Below the pieces are notes generated by a model. That model was given only the letters and a program-made list of their open reading frames with translations. It had not been told where the DNA came from and made no database searches. Below, piece by piece: positions 7,680 to 15,994 of a stretch of 37,469 bases of DNA. A program made the position numbers and the translations under genes. Where the stretch lies: contig JAOACZ010000109.1 of the NCBI GenBank assembly GCA_026417575.1, positions 1 through 37,469 on the forward strand, read 5' to 3'. The first letter of the stretch is position 1, and each line of letters opens with the position of its first letter. This DNA is from a bacterium. Lineage in GTDB: Bacteria; Auribacterota; UBA3054; JAPLST01.

Positions 7680-8911
7680 TGCGTGTTGCAGTGATCCTAT
7701 GTTGCGCGATGCTATGTGCTGCGGAAAAGATCAGCGCAACAGTGGTGGTGCCGGAGGACGAGCCGCCTTTGGTGCGTGAAGCATTTCGTCGTGCTGCGCG
7801 GGCCCTCGCGCGGGTTGAGGCGTACCGTGCCGCTTTCGTTGTGGAACTTGAGTCGCTCAAAGGGTCGATCATTATCACGGGTATGATCGCTCAACAGCCG
7901 CCGTTTGCGTTCCGGCGCGAGGCGTGGATGGAAGAGCGTAACGGCACCACACGCAAGCGTGAACTCACGGTGTGTGACGGGACGAACGGATGGCAAATAG
8001 AATACGCGCCAAATGGGAAGGTGCTGACTGCGAGCCGCTGGACGCGCCAGGCCATGGAAGAATTGTTTTATGTGTTTGCACAAAATTCACAATTGCTGAT
8101 GCTGACCCATGATCGAACCAACACATATCTAGGAATCCGGCGTCTCGTACGTTTTGAACGTGTACAAGCGCTTCGTGGCGGGTGGGAATTGTGGGGGCAT
8201 GAACGGCCTGAGACGCCCGCGTATCAAGAAGTGTTGCGGGTTGCGGAGGCATATGGGGCGGAGGGCATCAGCAATTACGTCGCACAAGAAGTACGTTTAA
8301 CGATTTCAGCGGAGGGTATTCCGGTACGGTATGAGCGGGTGAATGCGTATGGACGTCCGATTGAACGGATGGTACTTGATGAGGTGCGTGTGAACCCGGT
8401 TTTGCCGGGAGGGTTTTTTCAGGCGGTGGTGCCGACAGGAGTGATGGTCATGGACTTAGACAGGGCACTTGATGCGCAAGAGTTGCGATTGCGCCACGCG
8501 CTATTGGGTTCAAATGCACCACCCTTGCGTGTGCAGTATTCGTCTGGCAAACAGGTGGAATTTAAGCCGGGGACGCAACCGATGGTGGCAACGTTCTTCT
8601 TGACGATCAACCCGGAGAGCCGTGCATTTGTGCGGGCGTTAGACAAGGTGTATCAAGCGCACAATACGAAAGTCAAGTTTGTTACCATTGCGGTAGGCGT
8701 GGACAGCAAAGGGCTTGCAAGGTACGCACGTGCTGCGCAACTGACCTTGCCACTATACTGCGATGAAAAGCGTGAAGCCGCGCGAGCGTACCTGATACGG
8801 ACACTCCCGTGTGCCTTAGTGCTTGATGCATGTGGCGTTGTTGTGGATGCCATTAACGCCAGTGCTCCCGAGGCAATTGCCACGTTGGAAGAACGTCTCC
8901 GGACGTTATAA
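7676..8911 (+). CDS. exported LolA-like protein with a cysteine-less thioredoxin-like C-terminal domain
   Basis: This 411-residue protein begins with a signal peptide (MMRVAVILCCAMLCAAE). Residues about 25-270 show an outer-membrane lipoprotein carrier (LolA)-like pattern: repeated strands, a DGTNGWQIEY turn and Arg-rich strands. The part after about residue 285 follows a TlpA/redoxin fold: FFLTINPESRAF where the active site belongs, then VKFVTIAVGVDSKG, LPLYCDEKREAARAY and the cis-Pro segment LPCALVLD. The usual CxxC is replaced by Asn312-Pro-Glu-Ser315, so disulfide chemistry at that site is not expected. Start codon: ATG 7676 or 7679; both give the same signal peptide and overlap the sppA stop. 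The joint fold call is by pattern only. It may hand lipoproteins or another apolar ligand to a periplasmic partner. Confidence 0.6.
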   Translation: MMRVAVILCCAMLCAAEKISATVVVPEDEPPLVREAFRRAARALARVEAYRAAFVVELESLKGSIIITGMIAQQPPFAFRREAWMEERNGTTRKRELTVCDGTNGWQIEYAPNGKVLTASRWTRQAMEELFYVFAQNSQLLMLTHDRTNTYLGIRRLVRFERVQALRGGWELWGHERPETPAYQEVLRVAEAYGAEGISNYVAQEVRLTISAEGIPVRYERVNAYGRPIERMVLDEVRVNPVLPGGFFQAVVPTGVMVMDLDRALDAQELRLRHALLGSNAPPLRVQYSSGKQVEFKPGTQPMVATFFLTINPESRAFVRALDKVYQAHNTKVKFVTIAVGVDSKGLARYARAAQLTLPLYCDEKREAARAYLIRTLPCALVLDACGVVVDAINASAPEAIATLEERLRTL

Positions 8912-8956
8912 TAGGTCGTTGCGTGCGCAGTGAGGGTTGAGAAACCTTTTTGTGCC

Positions 8957-10225
8957 ATGATCACGGCAAAACTGGCATCCCATCTCGACGCGATGGAAGC
9001 GTGGCTGGCCGAAGCAGGGCGCGGGCATTGTTTCCCGTTTTATGCTTCTGCAGACTTACGCGATTCTGGGGCAAAGATTGCTTGTGTCGATTTGAATTTG
9101 TTTCCGGCAGGGTTTAATAATTTGTGCGAACGGAGCTCCCAGGTAGCTGTAGAAGAAGTACGCCGATTCATCCAAGAGCGGCTTGATTTCACTCCCCATC
9201 AGCGTGTGCTCGTGGTGCCGGAAGCGCACACCCGCAACTTGTATTACAATACGCACCTGCGCAGTTTGCGTGACATTTTGGCTGCCGCGGGATTGGAAGT
9301 GACCATCGCGGCAATGCCGAGTGAGGACGGGCTGATTCCTACGGAACTCATGACCCATGACGGCGATCGGCTGGCAGTGCAGCACGTGCGACGCGAGGAC
9401 GCAATGCTGGTTGATGAGCATGGTGTGCCATACGACTGGATTCTTTTGAATAATGATTTGTCCGCCGGCCTACTGGGGTGGCTAGAAGGCTTAGCACAGC
9501 GCGTGATTCCTCCAGCGTGCTTGGGCTGGCACAAACGGAGTAAAGCGGTCTTTTTCGAATGTTATCGCGGGTTAGTGCGTGCGATGGCACGTGCAGTGGG
9601 ATTTGATCCGTGGATTTTGGACGTAGAGACGGAGCGAGTAGCTGACTGCTCCTTTGCGACGGAGAGTGGGCGGGCACGTGTTGCCGCAGTCGCGGAGACA
9701 GTGTTGGCACGCGTGCGCGCCAAATACGCAGAGTACGGCATAAGTGATCCTCCTCACGTATTTATCAAAAGTGATACAGGCACGTATGGAATGGGAATAA
9801 TGGTCGTGCAATCACCCGAGGAGGTGCTGCGGATGAACCGTAAGGAGCGCAACAAGATGGCAGTGGGGAAAGGGCGCAAAAGCATCACGGCAGTGATTGT
9901 GCAGGAAGGCATTCCCACCCGCGCGGTGACACAGGATTGTGTCTCAGAGCCTGTGGTGTACATGATAGGGGGAGCGGTGGTGGGAACGTTTATTCGAGCG
10001 AATGCAGAACGGACGGCGTTGGACAATTTAAATGCGGGCGGGATGCAATTTTTCCGTTATTGTGAGCTGTCGCCACCCACTCGGCCGGCCGAATGCATCT
10101 GTGGACAGACGGAACAACGTGTGTACAATGTCGTGGCACGGTTGGGTGCGTTAGCGGCAGCGCATGAATTTGAGCGGGTATGCCGCGAAGAGCCGGATCC
10201 GACCGGTGGTCGCTCGATGGGCTGA
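8957..10225 (+). CDS. gshA: glutamate-cysteine ligase, Acidithiobacillus-type (PF08886)
   Basis: Glutamate-cysteine ligase joins Glu and Cys with ATP to give gamma-Glu-Cys, the first step to glutathione. This 422-residue protein matches the uncommon PF08886 / TIGR02049 group rather than the E. coli-type GshA. Shared marks are YASADLRDSGAK (about 30-40), NLFPAGFNNL (47-56), VPEAHTRN, and the ATP-grasp-like FIKSDTGTYGMGIM with Lys271. Family length is about 430. ATG 8957 is preferred because it puts the DLR and NLFP motifs at the family's usual distance; a GTG at 8930 would add nine residues. No strong ribosome site is seen for either. The stop overlaps the next gene by one base (TGATG), implying coupled expression with the permuted ATP-grasp enzyme. 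Confidence 0.82.
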   Translation: MITAKLASHLDAMEAWLAEAGRGHCFPFYASADLRDSGAKIACVDLNLFPAGFNNLCERSSQVAVEEVRRFIQERLDFTPHQRVLVVPEAHTRNLYYNTHLRSLRDILAAAGLEVTIAAMPSEDGLIPTELMTHDGDRLAVQHVRREDAMLVDEHGVPYDWILLNNDLSAGLLGWLEGLAQRVIPPACLGWHKRSKAVFFECYRGLVRAMARAVGFDPWILDVETERVADCSFATESGRARVAAVAETVLARVRAKYAEYGISDPPHVFIKSDTGTYGMGIMVVQSPEEVLRMNRKERNKMAVGKGRKSITAVIVQEGIPTRAVTQDCVSEPVVYMIGGAVVGTFIRANAERTALDNLNAGGMQFFRYCELSPPTRPAECICGQTEQRVYNVVARLGALAAAHEFERVCREEPDPTGGRSMG

Positions 10226-11553
10226 TGAGAATTCCTCGCTTATGCGTCACGCCGACACAGGCACGCGAAGACGCTGCGCGTGTTCGTGCATTGCTGGGAC
10301 AGCGTAACATTAAGTACGGTCGTTGGACATATACCTGCGAGCTCGTGCCGGCCCTGTTATCGTTGGAAGAGCGCGCGACAATTGGCGCAGCGGCGGAGGC
10401 GATCATACAGGCAGCGGAACTTGTGACCGAATACGTCGTCCAGGATCCTGCTTGGCAGCGCCGTTTAGGGTTCGCGGATGAGTTCTGGTCGCTAGTCAAG
10501 TGCGCATCCGGATATGGTATGAACATTCCGTGTGCGCGCTTTGATGGCGTGGTCACTCCGGATGGGTTTCGGTTTATTGAATTGAATACAGATGGTTGCT
10601 CAGGGATGAGCAATGTGGATGGGATGCACGCGGCATACATGGAAGTGTGCGGCAGAGAGAGCACGTATGGGTTGCAATCCGCATGGTACGATGAGATTGT
10701 GCCCCGGGTTTTGGATACCTTGTTAAGGTGCTACGAGCGTTTTCGGGCGACGTTTGCAGACAGCGGTTTGCCTGAGGAACCGGTGGTTGGCATTCTTGAC
10801 TTGCCGGACGAACCGACTCACTGGGAGTTTAGTGCGATCCGTGACGCGCTCATAGCGCGCGGGATCGCAGCATATGTTGTCACACCTGCGTCGGCAGCGT
10901 TTGATGGGCGGAGATTGACGTTTGACAATCACGCGGTGCACCTGATTTACCGGCGTTTACTAGGAAGCGACTATGCCAACCACCTGAGCGAACTCAAAGC
11001 CGTCTCGGGAGCATTTGTGGCGCGGCGCGTATGCATGGTAGGTGCGCTGCGTTCGCAAATAGCGTTCACGAAGCAGTTGTTTGCCTTTCTTCACCAGCCG
11101 GAACTACAGGAGCTTTTGCCTCCAGATCTGAAGGAAGTGGTATGCAGGTACGTGCCATGGACAGCGCATTTGCAGGCGGGAAGGGCACAATATCGGGGGG
11201 AGATGATTGATGTGATTCCTTTTGTGCGTGCACATCGTGAACAGTTTGTGCTCAAGCCATGTGTGTCGAAGCTCGGGTTCGGTATCGTGCAAGGGCGGTT
11301 TGTAGATCAGGAGACGTGGCACTCGGCTATTGAGGAAGCTGTGCGCAAGGATTATGTGGTGCAGGAATTTGTGGAACTGCCCACGGCAGAGTTTCCGACA
11401 CCGGACGATCCAGAGACGCTGACAATTCGATACGTGCACCTAGGGCCTTACGTTTTTGGCGGCTCATTTTGTGGTTTTATGGGACGGACGTGTGCTTCTC
11501 CTTTGCTGAGTTTACGGTCGGGAGAGCGACTGTTGCCTGTGCTCTATCAGTGA
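10225..11553 (+). CDS. circularly permuted ATP-grasp ligase (glutathionylspermidine-synthase-like)
   Basis: A 442-residue ATP-dependent carboxylate-amine ligase. The metal/ATP motif RFIELNTDGCSGM (Glu119, Asn121) comes before the phosphate-binding segment FVLKPCVSKLGFGI (Lys344, Gly351-Phe-Gly353). That is the reverse of the normal ATP-grasp order and typical of the permuted type. Between them are VVGILDLPDEP (a Rossmann-like strand) and LIYRRLL. YVVQEFVELPTAEFPTP closes the active site. Known relatives act on glutathione, peptides or polyamines. The one-base overlap with gshA suggests it works on gamma-Glu-Cys, either as a stand-in for glutathione synthetase or adding a different amine. No gshB is in the window. 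The C-terminus ends in a Ser/Leu-rich tail with GGSFCGFMGR. ATG 10225 is chosen for the overlap; the family is more certain than the substrate. Confidence 0.7.
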   Translation: MRIPRLCVTPTQAREDAARVRALLGQRNIKYGRWTYTCELVPALLSLEERATIGAAAEAIIQAAELVTEYVVQDPAWQRRLGFADEFWSLVKCASGYGMNIPCARFDGVVTPDGFRFIELNTDGCSGMSNVDGMHAAYMEVCGRESTYGLQSAWYDEIVPRVLDTLLRCYERFRATFADSGLPEEPVVGILDLPDEPTHWEFSAIRDALIARGIAAYVVTPASAAFDGRRLTFDNHAVHLIYRRLLGSDYANHLSELKAVSGAFVARRVCMVGALRSQIAFTKQLFAFLHQPELQELLPPDLKEVVCRYVPWTAHLQAGRAQYRGEMIDVIPFVRAHREQFVLKPCVSKLGFGIVQGRFVDQETWHSAIEEAVRKDYVVQEFVELPTAEFPTPDDPETLTIRYVHLGPYVFGGSFCGFMGRTCASPLLSLRSGERLLPVLYQ

Positions 11554-11926
11554 GACATCCACGAAGTTTGCGGACACACGGACACGGCTCTGTGAGAATG
11601 CGCTGGATAAGCGAGCAGCCTCGCCAAAACTGGGATAGCCCGCATGAAATGTTGATTGCGGGCGACAAAAGATGCTGTTTGATGAATCGTACTATTGGAT
11701 TTTTGTTTTGCGCAATCGCGGGGATACCGCAACTCCGCTTTCGCGGCGCAGATACCATGCCCCAGTTCGGTGCGAGATTTCACGTGCGGCATTGGCAATT
11801 TCAAGGAGAAAATAATGACTGCCTGATGGCAAGGCAGGCGCTTCCGATCCAAGTGTCGACACTACGCAGCGTGCAAAGAGCGATGTATGTGAGCCTCGTT
11901 TCATTTCTTTAGCGAGAGGAGAAACC
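11554..11926 (+). other. 373-bp gap without a credible gene
   Basis: Between the permuted ligase and the esterase no frame shows a family motif or a ribosome-site-supported start. One frame that overlaps the 3' end of the ligase stays open to about 11912, but its composition is Arg/His/Cys-rich like an antisense or shifted reading. The only clear signal is AGGAG just before the esterase ATG. No convincing promoter or hairpin was found. Confidence 0.5.
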
Positions 11927-12673
11927 ATGGCACTTTGTACATTACATCATTACAGCGCTACGCTGAACAAGATGATGGCGATGAATGTTATCTTACCTGA
12001 GCAGATCGCGGGCCGTTTGCCGGTCTATTACCTGCTGCATGGTCTTTCTGATGATTACACAGCGTGGCAACGGCGCAGCAACATTGAGCGGTATGTAGAA
12101 GGGATGCCGTTGATAGTGGTGATGCCGGACGGAGGGCGCTACTTTTACTGTGATTGTGTGGACGGGCCGCAGTACGAATCGTACATGATTAAAGAGCTCA
12201 TACCGTACATAGACGCGTTATTTCCGACGGTTAGGAAACGGTCCGGGCGGGCGATTGGGGGGCTTTCGATGGGTGGGTATGGCGCGGTGAAGTTGGCGCT
12301 TAAGTTTCCTGATTTGTTTATCTCTGTCAACGGGCATAGCGGAGCGTACGACATTGCGCGTAGGTCGGAGCCGGTAGAGGGTATCCCCGAATGGCGCCAG
12401 ATTTTTGGGTGGCAAGGGGCAGGAGGGAAGGACGATGTATTTGAGCTTGCGCGACGGTGCGATCCTACGCGGCGACCGGCGTTGCGGATTGATTGTGGCG
12501 TGGATGACTTTTTGCTAGAGGCCAATCGTCGCTTTCATGAACATTTGGTGATGCTTGGGTATCCGCATGAGTATGAGGAATTTCCCGGGGCGCATACATG
12601 GGCGTATTGGGACGCGCATGTGCCTGAGGCGCTAGCGTTCCATCAGCGGCATTTAGAGTGCACGGAGGGGTGA
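11927..12673 (+). CDS. EstD / S-formylglutathione-hydrolase-like esterase
   Basis: A 248-residue alpha/beta-hydrolase of the PF00756 (esterase D / FrmB / tributyrin esterase) family. It has the oxyanion segment YYLLHGLSDDYTAWQRRSN, the nucleophile elbow GGLSMGGYG with Ser114, the acid in CGVDDFLLEANRRF (Asp193 or Asp194) and the His in GAHTWAYWDAHV (His223). Length fits a single catalytic domain. There is no clear signal peptide, so it is probably cytosolic. AGGAG sits about 7 bp upstream of ATG 11927. It may hydrolyse small acyl or formyl esters. The nearby gshA-ligase pair makes S-formylglutathione a reasonable substrate, but an acetyl-ester or tributyrin-type substrate is equally compatible with the motifs. 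Confidence 0.8.
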   Translation: MALCTLHHYSATLNKMMAMNVILPEQIAGRLPVYYLLHGLSDDYTAWQRRSNIERYVEGMPLIVVMPDGGRYFYCDCVDGPQYESYMIKELIPYIDALFPTVRKRSGRAIGGLSMGGYGAVKLALKFPDLFISVNGHSGAYDIARRSEPVEGIPEWRQIFGWQGAGGKDDVFELARRCDPTRRPALRIDCGVDDFLLEANRRFHEHLVMLGYPHEYEEFPGAHTWAYWDAHVPEALAFHQRHLECTEG

Positions 12674-12721
12674 AACGGAAGGAACGTTCCGAAACTTTGA
12701 TCACACGATTTCTTTTAGCGT

Positions 12722-12751
12722 GAGGAGGGTGCGGGGCGTACCACACTCCTC
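12722..12751 (+). terminator. GC-rich hairpin after the esterase gene
   Basis: GAGGAGGGTG (12722-12731) pairs with CACACTCCTC (12742-12751) with one mismatch and a 10-nt loop. It lies 48 bp past the esterase stop. No clear U-run follows, so it may be a weak or Rho-assisted terminator, or only an mRNA 3' stem. Confidence 0.35.
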
Positions 12752-13379
12752 CGTACGCGAAGGCTTTTCCCGCACTAGCTGCAAAAACGCTGTGAAAAAA
12801 AAGGCAAGCAGGCGCAAGCACTTACAAATTACGTGTCTATTCGCGAACGGAGACTAAGAGTACACACCTGTGTGAAGGGGAGTGGTCCCGCTCGGTTTTA
12901 AGAAAGTGTTTTTCCCGCACCCTCGCGAGTTTTATTCCTTCGTGCACGCACTGTCCTGCGACATGTCAGACCACGTGTAACGGGCGCGCGAGGGCGAGCA
13001 AAGGCGTGCTTGGTGACGTGAAGCTGCGTGACAGTAGCAACTTCAGAGGTGAATTTTTATGTCTTAGCTTTCAGTGCCCAACTAGCTAAACCGATGCCAT
13101 CAGAGCCGCATTACGGCAAAGTAGTGTTGCGTCGTGAAATGCCGCGACGCATCTGTGAGATTCACCCGTTGCTATGATCGCGCGTGGCACAAACAAACTT
13201 TTCTGGGTAGTCTTTGTAATTAGATTGTTTCTTTGTTTTGTCCGCGGCGCAGGTAGCTAACTTCTGGACGTCCCACAATCTTGTTGGGTAGCATTTGTCC
13301 ACTCTCCTGTTATTTCCGTGTATTTCGGCTTTTTTGCAGGGCGCCTGCGCTGAGATTGTGAATGAGCTACGACACCTGT
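12752..13379 (+). other. long non-coding gap
   Basis: No supported gene on either strand. The sequence has AT-richer patches and short stems, such as TGCGTCG at 13128-13134 with CGACGCA at 13145-13151, but no RNA family could be recognised. It ends at the promoter of the next unit. Confidence 0.5.
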
Positions 13380-13409
13380 TTGACTTCGCGCGTAGTATTG
13401 GGTTATAAT
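13380..13409 (+). promoter_or_regulatory. sigma70 promoter for the exported-protein/flippase unit
   Basis: TTGACT at 13380-13385, an 18-bp spacer, and TATAAT at 13404-13409. The predicted start near 13416 gives a leader of about 35 nt to the ATG at 13450. Confidence 0.75.
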
Positions 13410-13449
13410 ACGGCCACGCAATGTTAAATCGTCACCACGGGAGCAAGAG

Positions 13450-14373
13450 ATGAAACTGTGGGCCTGTCTTGTGATCGCTGGGAGCGTCGTGCTCGCTCTT
13501 TCTCAGCCATGCAGGGCGCAGAACAGTGTTTATTACCGTTTGTTCAAGCTGAAGCCCACGCAGCGTGGGAAGCTGAAGGCAAAGTTCTATTACAACTCTG
13601 TGGAATTTCCAGACATTCTGAGCTCCATCGTCACTCTCTCGTTCAATGAATACACCTATGTGTTCAATCAGACGAATGACATAAGTGACATGTTTTATTG
13701 GCGCCGCAGAAGCAAACTGAACGGCATCTATCGCTATCAGCGCTGGATGGATAAAGGCGGGCGCGTGAAGATGCTGATCAATGCACGAAAACAATGGGGC
13801 ACGGTCGACATGAAGGGGGTCAATTTACTGGCGCTCTCGACGAATCGCACAGGGATTCATTCACTCGGGCTGCAGATAAGCGGGATGCAAAAAACCGAGC
13901 GAGTGAAGTTAGTGGGCTATAAGCACGCTGGACCGATGCCGTACGAGACAAACTTTTTCTTTGTTGACGGCCTGACCATGCGCTACAACAAAGGCCCAGC
14001 CGACATGTTGCTGATACGTTTTATTGCTAAATACAACGCACCGCAGAGCTTGCCGAACACAGTTCCGGCAACGTTTGTGGTGGACGGGCAGGGGCAAGTT
14101 TCCTCATTTAGTGGGCTAACATTTACGGTCCCGATGACGCGTCAGACCAAAGTGAGCTTTGCGGGGCAAAGCGGTCCTGTGCGCACGATGGTGAACTTCA
14201 AGACGGGCAAGGGAGTGATGGTGTACAAAAAGCAAGCTTTGCCAATCACACTGGCGCCGATGCAAACGAACATGGTGTTTACTGTGCGGGCAACATTTGG
14301 GGCACCGGTGGTATTTGACGAGCAAACAGCATTTCGCGCCGGGTATGTACGCCCGAATTATTTTCGCTATTAG
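13450..14373 (+). CDS. exported protein of unknown function
   Basis: I do not recognise this 307-residue protein. It starts with a clear Sec signal peptide (Met-Lys, about 18 hydrophobic residues, then PCRAQ, cleavage after Ala near residue 23). The mature part alternates short polar and hydrophobic strands (YRLFKLKP, KAKFYYNSVEF, YTYVFNQT, GVMVYKKQALPI), suggesting an all-beta fold, and ends in NYFRY. No cysteines are conserved in pairs and no catalytic motif is visible. The ATG at 13450 follows GGGAGCAAGAG. It has its own strong promoter and is followed 51 bp later by a polysaccharide flippase, so it may be an accessory of surface-polymer export; that is context only. It carries no PEP-CTERM tail, unlike two later proteins. 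Confidence 0.75.
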   Translation: MKLWACLVIAGSVVLALSQPCRAQNSVYYRLFKLKPTQRGKLKAKFYYNSVEFPDILSSIVTLSFNEYTYVFNQTNDISDMFYWRRRSKLNGIYRYQRWMDKGGRVKMLINARKQWGTVDMKGVNLLALSTNRTGIHSLGLQISGMQKTERVKLVGYKHAGPMPYETNFFFVDGLTMRYNKGPADMLLIRFIAKYNAPQSLPNTVPATFVVDGQGQVSSFSGLTFTVPMTRQTKVSFAGQSGPVRTMVNFKTGKGVMVYKKQALPITLAPMQTNMVFTVRATFGAPVVFDEQTAFRAGYVRPNYFRY

Positions 14374-14424
14374 CAACTTGGCGGCAACGAGGCTCGAAAG
14401 GCGCACAGAGTATCCGGTCGAGGG

Positions 14425-15732
14425 GTGAAGACTGTTCTTCACGCATTTTGGCAGCGCTGGCGCAACGCGATCATTGGGGTAAGCTTAGTGATGCTCGGCA
14501 GTCGCTTGGGCGACGCCTGCAACTTCGTCTACAGTATTTTCCTAGCGCGCTGGTTGGGTGATGGTGATTTTGGACGCGCCAGCGCTTTACTGTTGGCACT
14601 TGGCATCCCCGCAGCGACCATTAACGTGCTTGTCTGTCGGGAGACTGTCTGGCGGACAGAGCGGTGCGAACCGCAGATGCTCAGTGCGTTTGTCTGGCGC
14701 TGGTTTTGGCGCACGTTGGCAGTAGCTACGGCGGGGGCCTTATTGATAATCGTATTTAATCCCTACGTTGGCACTATTTTGCGTTACGAGCATCCAGCGG
14801 TCGGTGTGGGGTTTGCAGCATTGCTGGTTTTGACGCTCGTGCGCCCCTTTTGGCAGAGCGTCGTGCAGGGGCAGGAGCGCTTTGCTGTGGTAGCGGCTGC
14901 GCCAGTGTTGGAGGGCTTTCTACGCCTGATGCTTACGATGGGTTTATTGTACTTTTTCCAAGCAGGACTGGTAGGTGTTGTAGCCGCGCACGTCATGACC
15001 GGTGCTGCACTACTAGCATACGGAGTGTGGTTCGGTGTGCGTGGGGTACAGCGACACAGTGCTCATTTCATAGGGAAAGATCAGCCGAGAATGGACACGG
15101 CGGTGGTGAGCACGTGGTCTACACTTCTGTCAAGTTTAGCAATGACCGCAGCTCTGACTTTGCTTGTGTCCACAGACATGATTGTTGTGAATTTTGTGTT
15201 TCCCGGTGTTCTTGCGGACGCTTATGCAGCAGTGGCGACGTTGGGAAAGATTGTCTTGTATATGCCGGAGAGCTTGGCGGTGATACTCTTACCGGGGCTG
15301 GTTCGAGACGCTGCGTACGCACGGAGCAGTGCGCACACATTGCTTTGGTCGGTCGCCGTGACACTTTTGGGAGGGCTTTGCCTTGTCGCACTGTTTACAG
15401 TGTGGGGTGGGGAAGTCCTGCGTCTTGTGTATGCGCGAGGCTTTGACGCATACGCGCATTTGCTGCCGTGGTATGCGGCGGCGATGGGGGGCGTGGCAGT
15501 ATGTCGAATGCTGGGCACGCGTGCAATGGCGCGGAGCCAGCTGATAGACGGCGTCGTCTTGTTATGTATGGCGGGAGTACAAGTACTCGGCTTTTACATG
15601 TTTCGACGGACGGTGGAGCAGACTACAATAGTACTTGCGGTGACATCTTGGCTGGCGGCCGTAGCAGTGCTGATAGTGGAGGTGTGGCGCGGCGAATCCG
15701 GCTCCAATCAAGGAGCACGACGTGTTTCATAG
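14425..15732 (+). CDS. polysaccharide flippase-like membrane protein (MATE/Wzx superfamily)
   Basis: A 435-residue integral membrane protein with about 12-14 hydrophobic helices. It begins with the pattern usual for O-antigen/teichoic-acid flippases: an amphipathic helix, then GSRLGDACNFVYSIFLARWLG followed by DFGRASALLLALG. Later VVQGQERFAVVAAAPVLEG and a repeat-like second half (VVNFVFPGVLADAYAAVATL) fit the pseudo-symmetrical fold. It would move undecaprenyl-linked sugars across the inner membrane. Start: a GTG at 14425 is the only good upstream codon; the G-rich stretch before it sits very close, so the exact start is unsure. It is probably in one unit with the preceding exported protein. 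The C-terminal tail is short, charged and Ser/Gly-rich. Confidence 0.8.
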   Translation: MKTVLHAFWQRWRNAIIGVSLVMLGSRLGDACNFVYSIFLARWLGDGDFGRASALLLALGIPAATINVLVCRETVWRTERCEPQMLSAFVWRWFWRTLAVATAGALLIIVFNPYVGTILRYEHPAVGVGFAALLVLTLVRPFWQSVVQGQERFAVVAAAPVLEGFLRLMLTMGLLYFFQAGLVGVVAAHVMTGAALLAYGVWFGVRGVQRHSAHFIGKDQPRMDTAVVSTWSTLLSSLAMTAALTLLVSTDMIVVNFVFPGVLADAYAAVATLGKIVLYMPESLAVILLPGLVRDAAYARSSAHTLLWSVAVTLLGGLCLVALFTVWGGEVLRLVYARGFDAYAHLLPWYAAAMGGVAVCRMLGTRAMARSQLIDGVVLLCMAGVQVLGFYMFRRTVEQTTIVLAVTSWLAAVAVLIVEVWRGESGSNQGARRVS

Positions 15733-15903
15733 AGACTAATGCTCTCGGGCGGCTGACGTGGAGCACAAGGCCAAGTTATCATCGTGGCGCGACACGGCGC
15801 CGTACTAGCAGTTACAGAGCTTATGTCATATGCCGTGTATGTTGACGCGAGAGATGAGCGTCGGCGGTGCCACGGCACAGGTACAGCACGTCACAGCTGG
15901 AGG

Positions 15904-15919
15904 TTCGTAACGTTACGAA
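15904..15919. promoter_or_regulatory. perfect 16-bp palindrome next to a promoter (operator candidate)
   Basis: TTCGTAAC followed directly by GTTACGAA is a perfect inverted repeat. It ends one base before the -35 hexamer of the GH13 promoter, a position suited to a dimeric regulator that activates or blocks RNA polymerase. A regulator gene is not recognised nearby. Confidence 0.6.
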
Positions 15920-15920
15920 G

Positions 15921-15949
15921 TTGCTTGAACGCGGTATTTATGTTACACT
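15921..15949 (+). promoter_or_regulatory. sigma70 promoter of the GH13 gene
   Basis: TTGCTT at 15921-15926, 17-bp spacer, TACACT at 15944-15949, with TG at 15941-15942 giving an extended -10. The predicted start near 15956 leaves a leader of about 39 nt before ATG 15995. Confidence 0.6.
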
Positions 15950-15994
15950 AAACTACCGGCGTAGTTATCGTTGGTCACCTCCGGAGTGCAACTC

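Noticed and set aside
11469-11912. 147-codon forward frame after the permuted ligase
   Set aside because: It overlaps the ligase 3' end in a different frame, has no ribosome site or motif, and a Cys/His/Arg-rich composition typical of shifted readings.
13128-13151. TGCGTCG/CGACGCA stem in the long gap
   Set aside because: Seven pairs in GC-rich DNA is not enough to call an RNA or regulatory element.
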